This document shows positions 44,713 to 56,402 of a DNA stretch of 64,000 nucleotides, in pieces. The DNA is taken from positions 193,544,037-193,608,036 of the forward strand of contig CM077672.1 in assembly GCA_039707655.1 (NCBI GenBank), read 5' to 3'. A program made the translations under genes and the position numbers. The stretch's first letter is position 1. Each line of letters opens with the position of its first letter. This stretch comes from Elymus sibiricus. Taxonomy: Eukaryota; Streptophyta; Magnoliopsida; Poales; Poaceae. The notes below the pieces were generated by a model, which saw nothing but the letters and a program-made list of their open reading frames with translations, was not told where the DNA came from and ran no database searches.

Positions 44713-45267
44713 TTACCTCACGATTTCTTCGTTGTAAATCCTGAAGGTAACTTTCCCTTCTGTGCAATCCAAAGCTGCACCTGCAATTTTCAAAAATGGT
44801 CTCCCAAGAATGATAGATAATTTTTCATCTTCAGGCTTATCAAGTATAATAAAATCAATGGGTATGATATGCCCATCTAATCTCAGAAGCACATCTTCCG
44901 CCATTCCTATTGTTTTCTTTGTAGATTTGTCGGCCATCTGCAAGGTTATACCCGTGGGAATACATTCCCCTAAATTCAACTTGCTATAGAGAGTTAGAGG
45001 CATCACACTGACTCCAGCTCCAATATCACAAAGAGCATTATTTATATCGATGTTACCAATGGAACAAGATATTGTAGGTATACCCGGGTCTCCTATGTTT
45101 GCCAATACCTTGTCCTCAAATGGGTAATTTGTTATCATGGCCATCTGTTCTTTCAAATCCAAACTTCTTTTATTGTTAACAATATCACGCATAAACTTAG
45201 CAAAAGTGGGAATCTTTAATATATCAGTCACATGCAGTGAAACTCTAAGATTCACAATAGCTTGCAA
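44713..45267 (-). pseudogene. E3 aspartic protease (Athila-type Gypsy)
   Basis: 184-codon frame. The core CDIGAGVSVMPLTLY has the retroviral-type (D)xGA active site with CDIGA where many have CDLGA; the later ILGRPFLKIAGAALD strand fits the family. It begins inside gag-pol (VSLHVTDILKIPTFAKFMRD) and ends at a stop after FRIYNEEIVR, where RT should follow, so pol is cut off here. It would process Gag-Pol. Confidence 0.75.
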
Positions 45268-45289
45268 GAAGGATGAATAGAGTTCGTCA

Positions 45290-46900
45290 TTCGAAGGTGG
45301 CCTAGCAACTTTAGGGTAAGAAAGGGTTTTCTTAGATTTACCGTTCTATTTTTCTTTCTCCTTCTCTTTACCTTTATCTTTATTTTTTGAAGCTTGATTG
45401 CTTTCACCCCTTATTGGGTAGGGTGACTCAGCCTTTTCCACCCTAGGTTCTTTGGTCTTGTCAGCTTCCGGGGCAACTTCTTCTTCATTATTATCATTAC
45501 CATTGTCGGTTTCTGCGTCGGGATCAACCTCTTTGTCATTCTCCCCTTCTGCTTCATTACTGCATCTTGTTGGACTGGCTCTTCTGGGTCTGCATCATCA
45601 TTGAGAAGTTCTGCATCTTCTTGAGTTTGAATTTCGCTTTCTCTCCATCTTAATTCTTGTTCCTTCTCATACCATGCAGTTCCTTTGGGGTCCTTCGTTC
45701 TTCTACCACATCGAGTACCAATCCAGTTAGAAGAAACAAGATCATCTTTATCAAGTTGGGCAAGAATTAAAGATCGAGTTTCAGAAATTTGCGAGCATTG
45801 GGTTTCTGTCATGCGAGAATGTTTATCAAGATTCTGTACAGCATGACTCAACCCATCTTCTTCTTCAGAGAGGTAAGATATAACCTTTTCATTTTGATGA
45901 ATGCACATTCGGAGGTCTCAGTTGAAATTCTCCTGATGGTGCTTAAATATTTTCATAGTCTCCCTGAGCTCATCTTCCTCCTCATAAATACTAAATATAT
46001 ATCTGTTTTTTCATTAATAAGTTGTTCAACAGGTTTACCTTTTTCTTGAGTAACCCTTTTAAATTCTTCCATGTCTTCAACATGGTAGATTTTTCCAGTA
46101 CGCCTCACTGGTTCCTCAATATTCCATTGCTCTTTAGCAGTCATTATTATTTGAGTGCTTTGCCTTCTTCAAGAGTTAAAGCCATGAAACGCCCACCTGC
46201 ACTCAAATCAAGAGTAGACTTGGATTCATCGTTAATTCCATGATAGAACATATGAAGTATAACATATTCAGCATAACCATGGTTAGGGCAAAGGTTCAAA
46301 AATTTAGAGTATCTCTCCCAAGCTTCATATAAACTTTCTTCCACCCATTGAATAAAGGAAGTGAGATTTCTTCATAACTTGGTAATCTTAGAACCAGGAA
46401 GAAATTTAGCCATGACCCTCTCTGCACACATTTTCTAGCTGGTTATAATGCCATAAGGTAATCGGTTATACCATATTTCTGCACCATCTTTGAGAGAAAA
46501 CTTGAAGAGTCCCAATAAAACAAATTCCCGAGACACATCTTTCATTTTAAAAGTCCCTCATAAAGTATCAAAGAACATAAGATGTGCTTGAGGGTCCTCC
46601 TCTTCAGTTCCTGCAAAGGCATGTTTTTTGACTTCTTTAATGAGATCACAGACAATCGAATACTCAGGTGCATAATTAGTAGGATAGACTATGGGAGATC
46701 TTGAGCCCAAGAATGGAGCACATTACTCTCTTATAGTTTTTTCTGGTTTTGGAGTAATCGACATTTGTGCGAACAAAGTGTTAAGCTAAATAGCCTGATT
46801 CTTTTTGTGTTTTTTTAATGAAGCTTGGTGCTCCAGAGGAAAACGGGAAATATATTCTGGCAAATTAGTCCTTCTAGAACGAGTAGAGCCCCCGTCACCA
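45290..46900 (-). pseudogene. gag: E3 gag, multiply frameshifted
   Basis: Recognisable blocks in three frames: EESLYEAWERYSKFLNLCPN (46344-46147), IGTRCGRRTKDPKGTAWYEK (about 45730-45650) and QKGRMTKR. The order is that of the long gag in Triticeae Athila-like Gypsy elements. At least three frame changes and several stops. Confidence 0.6.
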
Positions 46901-46962
46901 ACAGGAAGCATCTATATTAACAAAACCTGCAAAATAGTTACGAAACAATACTCTACACTTAG

Positions 46963-46981
46963 CTCCCCAGCAATGGCGCTA
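46963..46981 (-). other. Primer-binding site of E3
   Basis: Minus strand TAGCGCCATTGCTGGGGAG, a mutated form of the tRNA-Asp PBS in E1 and E2, 9 nt from the LTR. Confidence 0.7.
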
Positions 46982-46990
46982 GAAAATGCT

Positions 46991-47668
46991 TGATGGCCTA
47001 TAAGACACACAGGGTGGTGTAGCACTTTCGTGGAAGTATCCCAATTAGTAATCGTCCCAACGAAGAGCGGATGAGAGTATTTATAAGCAGCGTTTCTTCA
47101 CACAAGTTGTCACAGTTCTTATGTAAAGTAATTGCTTGTGATTCTGCAAATATTGTTATTGTCCCGAGAGGCAAATAAACCAGACTACTGAAAGTCATAG
47201 GTTAGTAGCAACAAGTAATAACACTTGAAAGTAAATAACATAAATAAAACGAGAAAGTAAAGTGGTTTCCCTGCAATGGAGAAGTTAGGCGCGAAGATAA
47301 TTCAATTCATGGTATACATCAAGTGTGTCAGTACGACGGTAATACCAGTTACCTTACATCATGAATATAATATTTGATTTGTTTGTTCAGTAGGCGGATC
47401 ACCCTAAGGTTATGGAACTCCTCCTCGCGGGATTATATTCCATTCTATGGTCCTGCTTTGTTGTTGCCACAAAGTGGTCGTCTCCACAATTAAGGTCCTT
47501 AGACCGGAACCAAGCATTAAGTTTAAAGGATCACCGTTATCTCATATTGTCTTCGGTCCTCATAGATGTCTCCAACTGTCATGTCAAAAGTCGCAGATTT
47601 CCTAAACAATATGTGTTACCTCTGTAGGTCTTGAGATCATGTTGCCTAGGACCTTAAATTGGACAACA
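46991..47668 (-). repeat. E3 5' LTR, 3' fragment
   Basis: Begins TGATGGCCTATAAGAC on the plus strand next to the PBS; cut by CACTA C1 at 47669. Confidence 0.65.
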
Positions 47669-48130
47669 CACTGGTGCAGAGACGTCCTATACAAATGGTT
47701 TTTGCCCCCTTTCCACGACAGAGTTTTAAACTGTCGCCTTACCTGTGTGTGCGATAGGGGGGGTCCTTCCCACATGACCCAGAAACCGTCGGCGATAGGT
47801 CCTCCAGTCACACACGTGGGGCAAAAAGAGCTCGTGTGCGATCAGGCGAGCCATCGCAGACAATTATACAGGCCCAATTGTTTCCGTTCGTATGTACATC
47901 CCACACAGTGAATCCCAGACAAATGTTTCCGTTCGTATGTACATCACACACAATTTTTATGTGGAAACGTTTGTGCAAGGAGGCCTAACACAAACATTTG
48001 TCGGGCGGAAGTCGTGTGTGATTGTTCATTGATCCAACACACCTACTTTCTAGAAACTGTGTGGGTTGTTTGAGTTCATCGCCCACGGTGTTGTCTGAGA
48101 AACCGTCTGCAATAGAAAAAACCAATAAGC
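47669..48130. repeat. C1 subterminal repeat region
   Basis: Contains GTGTGCGAT near 47748 and 47835, AAACCGTC(T/G)GC(A/G)AT near 47785 and 48100, and a direct repeat TTTCCGTTCGTATGTACATC at about 47881 and 47927. Same motif set as C2. Confidence 0.7.
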
Positions 48131-48369
48131 AGGCTAATTGGCCAATTATTGATAATCCATTTAGTAATCAAATTGACATTTCATATCAAACACACCATAT
48201 ATTTCATATCCGTATTATGGCAACCAGGATTTCATAATTGAATTACATCAGAGTACAACATCAGATAGCTTCAGCACTCAGTTACACCATATAGGCATAT
48301 AGCTAGCTATGCCATTACACAATAGCACCAAGTTTCACGTGCAACATCTAAAACCTTTGGAATGTAGCA

Positions 48370-48830
48370 TCATACACGGTAAATAGACAGATGAATCTCA
48401 TCTGGAAAACTGCCGAAGCCGAAGGCGAATATTGAGCCTTCAGTGATGTTGAATGTCCTTGCAACTTTAGGCCAGTGGCTGTGGATAATTGCCCGCCCAA
48501 CCTTCATCCTCTTGAGGAAGACTTCAATATTGTACCGTGGTGTTGAATGAATACCTTCCTCGCCTCTTGACCATGCAGGTGGTCTGAGAGGTAATCATCG
48601 GTGAACTGCTTTGGAAAGTACTGAAAACAAAGATATGCATAAATATCCGTTCTAAATTTTGAAATGGTGCAAAGGAAAAAAAACAAGGTAAAAGAGTTAG
48701 TACAATCCTATAGTTGACTGATGTCTTCTTCATTGTGCAAACAAAGATCTTGCTGTTATTCGTCGCTAGTTTCTTTATTCTAACAATCTTTCTGAGTTTC
48801 TTGACTTGACTGATATTCATGGACATCTCA
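48370..48830 (-). pseudogene. B3-domain-like protein gene fragment carried by CACTA C1
   Basis: Exon 48704-48830 reads KKLRKIVRIKKLATNN, KIFVCTMKKTSVNYRI and ends at a GTACTAAC donor; exon 48370-48620 follows a TTTGTTTTCAG acceptor in phase 0 (83-nt intron) as YFPKQFTDDYLSDHL, EARKVFIQHHG. A frameshift near 48530 then leads into YNIEVFLKRMKVGRAIIHSHW, PKVARTFNITEGSIFAFGF and DEIHLSIYRV, with TGA at 48370-48372. The order Fxx-(R)xYFPKxF...V.(I/L)...W..V.R.FNI..GS.FAF.F is that of a plant B3 DNA-binding domain. The start codon and upstream exons are not identified. A captured host gene is the simplest reading. Confidence 0.5.
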
Positions 48831-50598
48831 TTTCTCCATATGCAAAATGGGTCGAACAGTGGGTCTAAACCTCTGACAGCAGGACCTACATGTGCAAGAC
48901 CAAATTGTTAAAAACCTCAATGGTAAACCTCAGTGTGCTATTAGCCAAAGGGCCATGCATGTGCAAACCTCGATGGTAAACCTCAGTGCCTCCCATTGTT
49001 TCACTGCAACACATATAAGACAGATATTGATCAGGTTAAGTGAGAGTTGACATACTATCAGTAGAATATGTTAATGAAAAATAAACAAATTGTAGATCCA
49101 GCAGATTAATTCGAGCCGCATGGAAAAGCCAGTTAACCAAACCAAGCATGCTAAACAACTTGGAAATATAGCAATTGTATATGTTTCTCATGTACTCCGT
49201 ATTTTGTACAGCCAAATTCGATTTATTTCTCACATGCATAACAATACAAAATTGTACCCATAACAAATGAATATCACATTGCAGAATTGAACCAAATAGT
49301 TAACTGGACAACAGAACAAATGAACCAAACAGTTAATTGAGCACCGTATTGCAGAATAGAACGTATACTAGAAGATCAGACAGTTAACCAAACCAAGCAT
49401 GCTTAAGAACTACTAGGAAATATAGCAATTGTTGAACCAAACTGTTAAATGAACATCATATTTCGGCAGATCAGATTGCATATTAACATTACAGAGGACA
49501 ATTCACTAGAAGGCACCGGCGGTGGCCTCGAGAAAACACCATGAACTGTCGTTTAAAGCAGCCAACCGCGTCGCGGCGTCCGCGCGCGAGGCGTCGACGG
49601 TGGCCTCGACGGCGAGGTGCTCCTCCAAGATCTGGCGGTCGGCACGCATGTGTAACACCCCAAGAGTGCTCCTTCCATATTTGTACTCCTCAACATTGCA
49701 ATATATGGAATTGTCATGATGATCTTGTTTTGGATGGGCTTCTTCTCATGTTGTGTTTTTGTCTTTCTTTTCTTTTTGCATTTTATCTTCATGCCTTTTA
49801 ATTGTCATGTGCTTGCATCATTATTTTCATTTATGTTGTGCATGAGCATTGCATCCACCATTTTTATTTTGTTGTGTACATCTTGTATGCATAAGGTGTG
49901 TCATCATATTCTTCTTGCCTCACCCAACTTTTATGTGATCACCCATGCACACCACCTCCCCTTCATCAACTCCAATCCTTCTTTTTTCCAATATTATACT
50001 TGTGGTCATTATTTTTGTTCAGATTAATGTCCACTATTTTTCCTATAAATCCTATACCATGCCATTTAGCTCTCTGCCAAATTTCAGGATTTTTGGAATT
50101 GATTTGGTTGGGTTCAAAAATGGTGCAAGTTTGAATTTAATTCAAACTTGAATTATTTTTCTTCCTCTAAAAATGCCCAAACCATTTTATTCAAATCCTA
50201 CATAAATTGTAGATTCCAGAGATATTTTCATATATCTCTCACCCCATCCCAAACTCTCTATTCTTTTCCGTTTGTATTTCTGTTTGAAGAAATAGAAAAA
50301 AAAAGGAGAGAGAGCAGCAGCCGCCGAGCCCAGCAGCAGCAGCGCGCAGCCCAGCAGCAGCAATAGAGCAGCCCACTAGCGCGGCCCAGCTCCCCCTCGC
50401 ACACGCGCGTCCTTTTTCTTTCTCACCCGTGCACCCGCTCGCCCCCCGCTGCTCGTCTGCCGCGTGGCAAGGCCGGCCCCTCCTGCCAGTGACCTTGCTA
50501 CAGTGCGCGCACCCACACCTTTTCGTCAACCTCGCTCCATCGCCATGGGGACCGAGAGCCCGTGTGCACGCGAGCTCCACCTGCTCGCCCTGGCCCTC

Positions 50599-50608
50599 CA
50601 TATAAACC
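50599..50608 (+). promoter_or_regulatory. TATA box in the solo LTR
   Basis: CATATAAACC after a GC-rich stretch, followed by CTAGGGTTT (near 50630), common at grass LTR transcription starts. Orientation of the LTR is taken from this. Confidence 0.5.
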
Positions 50609-52639
50609 CCCACCTTGTCCCTCGCCCCGCTAGGGTTTCCCTCCTTCGTCTTCCACCGCCGCCGGGCTCGATGAGCCTCCAGATCCGCCGCTAGAATTCC
50701 GTCCCGAGCGCATGAGAGAGCACGAGCGTGTCGCCGCCGTGTTCCCCGTCGTCCTCCACCTCGCCAAGATTGTCCGTCACCATCCCTGTCGTCGACTACG
50801 TCGGCTACCTCATCTACAGATCGCGGGACGCCAAGACGCAGTCGTCTCCTTCCTCTTCTTTCCCGTCGGTGCCGAAGCTGTTCGATCGCCGCCGTGCTCG
50901 ACTCCGTCCTTCTCCTACCGTTCCGACCGTGCTCGCGTGGTCGTGGTAATCTCTTGCACCTCCCCATGCCCTTTTGCCCTTCTTCCGCATGCTCTAGGAT
51001 TGTTTGCCATGCTCGCCCGAACTCGCCGCCGTCGGATCTCGTCTCCGGCGAGTGCCCCGACCACCTTAGCCCCTCCGCGCATGTCCATCGTGTTCGCGCA
51101 GCCACGTAGAGCCGATCCCGCGTCTTAACCGTCTTGCTTAGCCTCTGTAGTGTCCGAGACGAGCCCGCCGTCGCCGTTCTGTCACCTCATCGCCGGCGAC
51201 GTTCCCGTCGTCGTTTGGCGCCGTGGTTGCCCTGCGGGCGTGCGGGATTCTCCCGCGCTTCGAATGCGCCTCTCCGCCGTGCCTAAGGCTCGCCGGAGCA
51301 AGTCCGGCGAGTGCCCCGCCGTGCCCCGTCGCCGCCGATGGCCTCCCCTGTTTTTCCTCTGCTCGCCGCGCCAGCCGCCGTAGTGGGCCCAGCTGGACCC
51401 ACTTGTCATGCACACAGCCGCACGCGACCCCACTGTCATTCACACACACATCGGGTCCCACTTGTCGGCCACTGGGGCTAGGTACTCCCTGGGTACACAT
51501 AGCCGCCGCCGCCGTTGTCTTTTTCCCGATTTGGCATTTTCCGTTTCTGGCAAGTTTCCCGATCTGGCGCTTCCAAATCATTCATATGCCAAATCTGGCA
51601 TATATGTTAAATAGATTTCTGTCTTAATTGTATTTGTGGCATTATGAGCATTTTACCTACAGTAACATATGAGTGTAATATATGATTTTGGGGTAGAAAA
51701 ATCCAACTAATCCATTGGTGGCATTAGATTTATCTTTTGAGAAAGTTTGCATGCGTGCCATTTTCACATCATATGCCATTTTGTCATTTTTGTGTGAATT
51801 AATGCATGTGTCATATGAGCAACTTGTCAACATGAGTTTGGAGCATTTTCATGCCATGTTACTGCCAGTATTTATTTCCTGCCATGATATGCCATGATAG
51901 GAGTGCTACAAGCTTGTAAACATGCTCAGTCATTGTTTCTGTTTCTGCACTTGTTAAATTTCTGCTAAACTTGCCATGTTGCTTTGATGCTGCCATCTAA
52001 TCCATAGCTATTTTGAGCGTGATCAGTAAATATGTTTTGTTCTACGTTGTGAGTACTTTCATGCCATGCTAGTTGATGCCATGTTAATCTCCTGTAGCAT
52101 TTTAAATGTTGCTCTAAACATGCCTAGTCAATGTAGCAGTTTTTCTGTTAACATCATGTTGCCATGTTGTGAGCTCTTTTCTGGTGAATCCATGCTTCAT
52201 ATAAATTTGTGCCAATGTATGAAATGTTCTATGCTATGTGTACAGTAGCTGCATGCCAATTTCTTGCATTTTAGAGTACTGTAGCTTACTGTTTTGACGT
52301 GCTTAAGATGCCATGTTGCTGTTAATTTCAGTTTTGCATTGCATATTGTGTTGCTCACCGTTTGAGTTTCGTGCATCCGATCCTCGTGGTCTTTATATCG
52401 ATTTCAACCAAAATCTTCCATTCTTTCCAGAGGCATACTTGGATTGCCAAGATTTTGCCCATATCCATCTTTGCTTCTTTGTTCACATCTCGTTATCATT
52501 TCTATCGTCCCGGTAGCACCGTTCCTTCAATTATGTCATGCTCATTATTTCTTCATGCCTTTTCATGCATCATTTTGTTTGTGCATCTATGCCATGGTTG
52601 TTTGTTTATTTCGGTGCTTGTTCTTTCTTTTGGGTAATT

Positions 52640-54062
52640 CCGGGAGACGAGTCCGAGTTCGAGGAACTGGTTGAGAACGTGTTCGAGGAGCAGTATTCCC
52701 ATCCTACCGAAGAGACTTCAGGAAAGATGATCATTACCCTTGATAACACTACTATCTTTGCTTGCTAGTTGTCTCTTTGCTATCGCTATGTCACGCTTCC
52801 TACCACATACATGTCAGCCTCTCATATGCCATGATACAGCCTCTAACCACCCTACCCAGCAAACCGTTGTTTGGCTATGTTACCGCTTGCTCAGCCCCTC
52901 TTATAGCGTTGCTAGTTGCAGGTGCAGTGGAGGTTGTTCCATGTTGGAACATGGATATGTTGGGATATCACAATATCTCTTATTTAATTAATGCATCTAT
53001 ATACTTGGTTGTGTGTGGAAGGCTCGGCCTTTTGCCTAGTGTTTTGTTCCACTCATGCCACCTTAGTTTCCGTAATACCGGTGTTATGATCCTTGATTAG
53101 CGTTCCTAACATGCTCAGGGGAATGGGACCCTCTTGACAATTCGCTTTGAATAAAACTCTTCCAGCAGGGCCCAACATTGGTTTTACCATTTGCCTAATA
53201 ACAACTAAAACTTGCATAGGGAGTAATTAACCCGAGGATTTTTTAATCAACAACCCGGGCCAGTGCTCCTCATGAGTGTTGGTCCAAACTAGAGCACCTT
53301 GTGGCGCCCCCTTGGAAACTTGGGTATCAGCTAACCGTAAGCTTAGCTTATTCGTCGTGGCTTGATATTAAGATATGCGCGGCTCCTATCGGGGTGTCGG
53401 CACGTCGAGAGGTCTTGCTGGATTTGTTTTACCATTGTCGAAATGTCTTGTGCACCGGGATTCCGAGGATACTTTGGGCTATCTCGAGGTTGAGGTATTT
53501 CCACCGCAGCTTGTGTTGGTCTATGATGGACCAGGTTGGAACACCCCTGCAGGGTTAAATCTTACGCGAAGCCGTGCCCGCGGTTATGTGGCGACTTGGA
53601 TATTTTTAACCTCCGGTTGTAGAAAACTTGACACTAATTCTAATAAAATACACCAACTGTGTGCGTAACCGTGATGGTCTCTTTTCAAGTAAGTTCGGGA
53701 AGAGAACACGGTGGGATTATGGTTGAACCGTAAGTAGGTGTTCAGGATCACTTCTTGATCATATTAAACTTGCGACCGTTATGCGTAGTATACTCATCTT
53801 TATTCTTGTACTCGTAAGTTAGCCACTTAAACATGCTTAGTGCTTGCTGCAACCTCACCACATTACCACTTCCCTTCCTATAAGCTTAAATAGTGTTGTT
53901 ACCTTGGGTGATGAGATTGCTGAGTCCCTGTGGCTCACAGATTCCTACAAAACTCCAGTTGCAGGTACACTTGAGATAGACACAGGTGAGCCCGAGATGC
54001 TCCACTGGGAGTACGATGATGAACGTGGGCGTATGTACGTCACGATGCTCGACGATCAGTAG
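52640..54062 (+). other. Acidic ORF-like segments inside the solo LTR
   Basis: 52640-52766 reads GDESEFEELVENVFEEQYSH and stops; 53844-54062 (72 codons) ends EIDTGEPEMLHWEYDDE..., YVTMLDDQ. Both are acidic and lie before the LTR end. No domain recognised; they may be exon remnants of a small ORF carried in the LTR, or chance. Confidence 0.3.
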
Positions 54063-54982
54063 TGGCCCTAGTCGGTTGATCCGGGGATAATAGCAGGGTG
54101 GTGTTTTCTCGTTTGATTTCGTCCGTAGTCGGACTCTGTCTTTCTTTTGGATGTTGTATGATGATTATGATATTTATATTGTAGCATGTGGCGAGTGTAA
54201 GCCTTTAACTAGTATTCTCATCTGTTCACTTGGTTGTATGTATTTGAGAATCACCTTGCTATGCGCCTCATAATGAGGTTCTGTCCCGATCTTGAGTTCA
54301 TCACGAGATTGCGATAGAGCTTCATATTGGGCGTTACAGCATGGCAGCAATCGCGAACTCATCCGCGCGTGCGGCCGCGATTTGCTTCCCCGCTACCACA
54401 TGTTGCTTGAGCTCCTGGCTATACTGCGTGCAAAATGGCTATGGGCGGCGCTTATTTGGAGGATGGGGCAGTGATTTGGGTGGAAGGTGTCGCGCCGGCA
54501 GTCGTTGCATGTGGAATGGAGAAGGAGGAGGAGGATGGGGGTGGGGTGTGGATTATTTGACTATATCGACGAGGCCGAGCAGCAGGAAGGAGCGTCGCCG
54601 GTGAGCAGGCGGCGCTACAAGCAAGCAGTGAAGGTTTGAACTTGGAAAGGAAGGAGGAAACAGTGCAAATGTGACTTTTGGTCGGGGGGGGAGGAGGTGG
54701 GGAGCTAGATATTTCCGCGGTTGCCAAAAATTTTCGCTCGGTGCAGCGAAAAACTGACGCGCAAGTGTGGTTGACGCGCTGGCGCTGGACTATAGCCGAT
54801 GAAGCTTCCGGCGTAAGCCATACATGAGGGTGCACCAAGATATTTTATACTCCATTGCACATGATTCTTACTAATAAACTGTTTGTGGTATACTTGATTT
54901 TTTCATTCTGATTTGAAAAACAAAATGGGGTTACGGCGGGAAAGGACAGTGTTTGAATTGCTAGAACATTTATCTGCGGTGA

Positions 54983-55710
54983 ACATGCAACTATGGGAGT
55001 GTCTTGTTAAAATTTGGAATTATTCAGGGTTCGTTTGGCATTTTTATACATTAATTGAGTTTCTAGGCATTTAATGTGCATAATTCAAATTTGAACTACA
55101 TGCACATGCTCCAGTGCACCAAAATGGGTTGAAAAATCATATATGTGTCCTTGGGTGAACGTTTAGGTCCCATGCAAGAAATGTGAATGAATTTCAAACA
55201 TCTGGGCGTCGTGGCTCGGCCGTAAACATTGAGAAACTTAGTTTTAAAATTCCTGTAAATCCAAAACTTGCCTGAAAATCATGAAACTTGGCATGGTATC
55301 ATGACATGGCACCAACATGCTGTGGTAAAAAAATTGGCCGATATGGGGCAAGTTTTGGTATAAACTTCTTACAAACCAGAGCTTCTCTCAAGAAGCATCA
55401 TGGTTCCGAGAGGGAACGTGTCACCTCTGTGTGCGAAACGACATATGCTGCCTCTTCCCACCTTGATTTTTTTACAGAGGCGACATGCAACTATAGGAGT
55501 GTTGTTTTAAAATTTGGAATTATTCAGGGTTCATTTGGCATTTTTTATATATTAATTGAGTTTCTAGGCATTTAATGTGCATAATTCAAATTTGAACTAT
55601 AGGCACATGCTCTAGTGCACCAAAATGGGTTGAAAAATCATATATGTGTCCTTGGTTGAATGTTTAGGTCCCATGCAAGAAATGGGAATGAATTTCAAAC
55701 ATCTGGGCGT
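54983..55710. repeat. 228-bp direct repeat, two copies
   Basis: 54983-55209 and 55483-55710 share ACATGCAACTAT...AAACATCTGGGCGT with about 6 percent differences by eye. Between them lie 270 bp without similarity. The second copy is cut exactly at GGCGT by the CACTA C2 terminus, while the first continues GTGGCTCGGCC. Confidence 0.85.
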
Positions 55711-55872
55711 CACTACTGAACGCTACCGCTAACGCGACACATGAATCATAGACCCCGCGACCAAACTGTGTGCGATGCATGAATCGCAAATGGTGTCGTA
55801 ATAAAACTGTCACCAATAAGACGAATTGTGTGCGATGGTAGAGACATCAAGCATGATTCAGATTAGAGACAC

Positions 55873-56160
55873 GTGTGTGATACGTGGCATATAGTTGATC
55901 CATACGAATTGTTTGCGGTGAGCCAAAACAACAGAAATGGTCAGCCAGATCGAGGTGTGTGCGATATACGGCATACAGTTCGCTCGGATGAACTATTTGC
56001 GATTACCCAACACAACAGAAACGGTCAGCCAGATCAAGGTGTGTGCGATAGACGGCATACAGTTCACTTGGATGAATTGTTTGCGATGAGCCAAAACAAC
56101 ATAAACGGTTCAACTTAACAAGATGTGTGTGATACGCGGCAAACAAGTCAGTAATCAGAA
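55873..56160. repeat. 84-bp subterminal tandem repeats of C2
   Basis: Units start GTGTGTGAT/GTGTGTGCGAT at 55873, 55955, 56039 and 56125 (partial). Each holds GGCATA(T/C)AGTT, GA(A/C)TTGTTTGCG, CAAAACAACA and GGTCAGCCAGATC. Because 84 is divisible by three, a repetitive ORF appears here; it is not a gene. Confidence 0.85.
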
Positions 56161-56402
56161 ATGTGTGGGAAGAGCGATAACAACACAGATGATTCCTGCT
56201 AATAAGCCGTATGTATTGTGGGCAAACGCTTGCTGGTATACAATTGTCAGCGATTGATGAAATCATCACCGACGGGTTCCCTTGTTTAGTCCGTCTGCGA
56301 TGTAATTTGCTCTGTCTACAGAAGAACAACATATATAACCAAATTAAACATCCAATTGCATAGGTCACTATACAAAACATTCGCACACACCTGAATAAAC
56401 AA

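Larger units (their letters stand above)
42662..47668 (-). mobile_element. Gypsy retrotransposon E3 (no RT, RNase H or integrase; both LTRs incomplete)
   Basis: On the minus strand: 5' LTR remnant (47668-46991), tRNA-Asp-type PBS, decayed gag (46900-45290), protease (45267-44713), a non-coding stretch with palindromic repeats (44400-43990), a leader-like exon and intron, and the extra ORF (43618-42662), cut before its C-terminus. CACTA C1 interrupts the LTR at 47669. The protease resembles Athila-type elements. Confidence 0.75.
49651..54338 (+). repeat. 4.7-kb solo LTR (Sukkula/Erika-type Gypsy or LARD), TSD GCATG
   Basis: TGTAACACCCC at 49651 and ...GGGCGTTACA at 54338, with GCATG directly outside both ends (49646-49650, 54339-54343). 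4688 bp, no PBS, PPT or internal domain, so a solo LTR formed by LTR-LTR recombination. Very long TGTAACACC LTRs are typical of the barley LARD Sukkula and relatives. It interrupts the C1 exon. The GC-rich ORFs at 50240-51600 on both strands are composition effects. Confidence 0.85.
49506..54423 (-). pseudogene. CACTA C1 transposase-type last exon, split by the solo LTR
   Basis: Pieces 54339-54423 and 49506-49645 join across the GCATG duplication in one frame. After a TTTTGCACGCAG acceptor (54424-54426) it reads YSQELKQHVVAGKQIAAARA, DEFAIAAM, then RADRQILEEHLAVEATVDAS, RADAATRLAALN and a TAG at 49506-49508. The amphipathic, Ala/Glu-rich helix is like the C-terminal coiled coils of CACTA accessory proteins. 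Whether it is the same protein as in C0 is not clear. Confidence 0.45.
47669..55710 (-). mobile_element. CACTA transposon C1, one end visible (with solo LTR insertion)
   Basis: Terminus CACTGGTGCAGAGACG at 47669, subterminal motifs GTGTGCGAT and CCGTC(T/G)GC(A/G)AT, a captured B3-like gene and a transposase-type coiled-coil exon, both on the minus strand, so 47669 is the 3' end in gene sense. The right limit is not visible; a 228-bp direct repeat ends at 55710, where CACTA C2 begins. Assignment of 54424-55710 to C1 is by position only. Confidence 0.6.

Noticed and set aside
50239..51627. Long overlapping GC-rich ORFs on both strands (up to 288 codons)
   Set aside because: They lie wholly in the solo LTR, are open in several frames at once and show no motif; high GC explains them.
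55873..56118. 81-codon ORF with repeated peptide units
   Set aside because: Caused by 84-bp CACTA subterminal repeats, whose period is a multiple of three.
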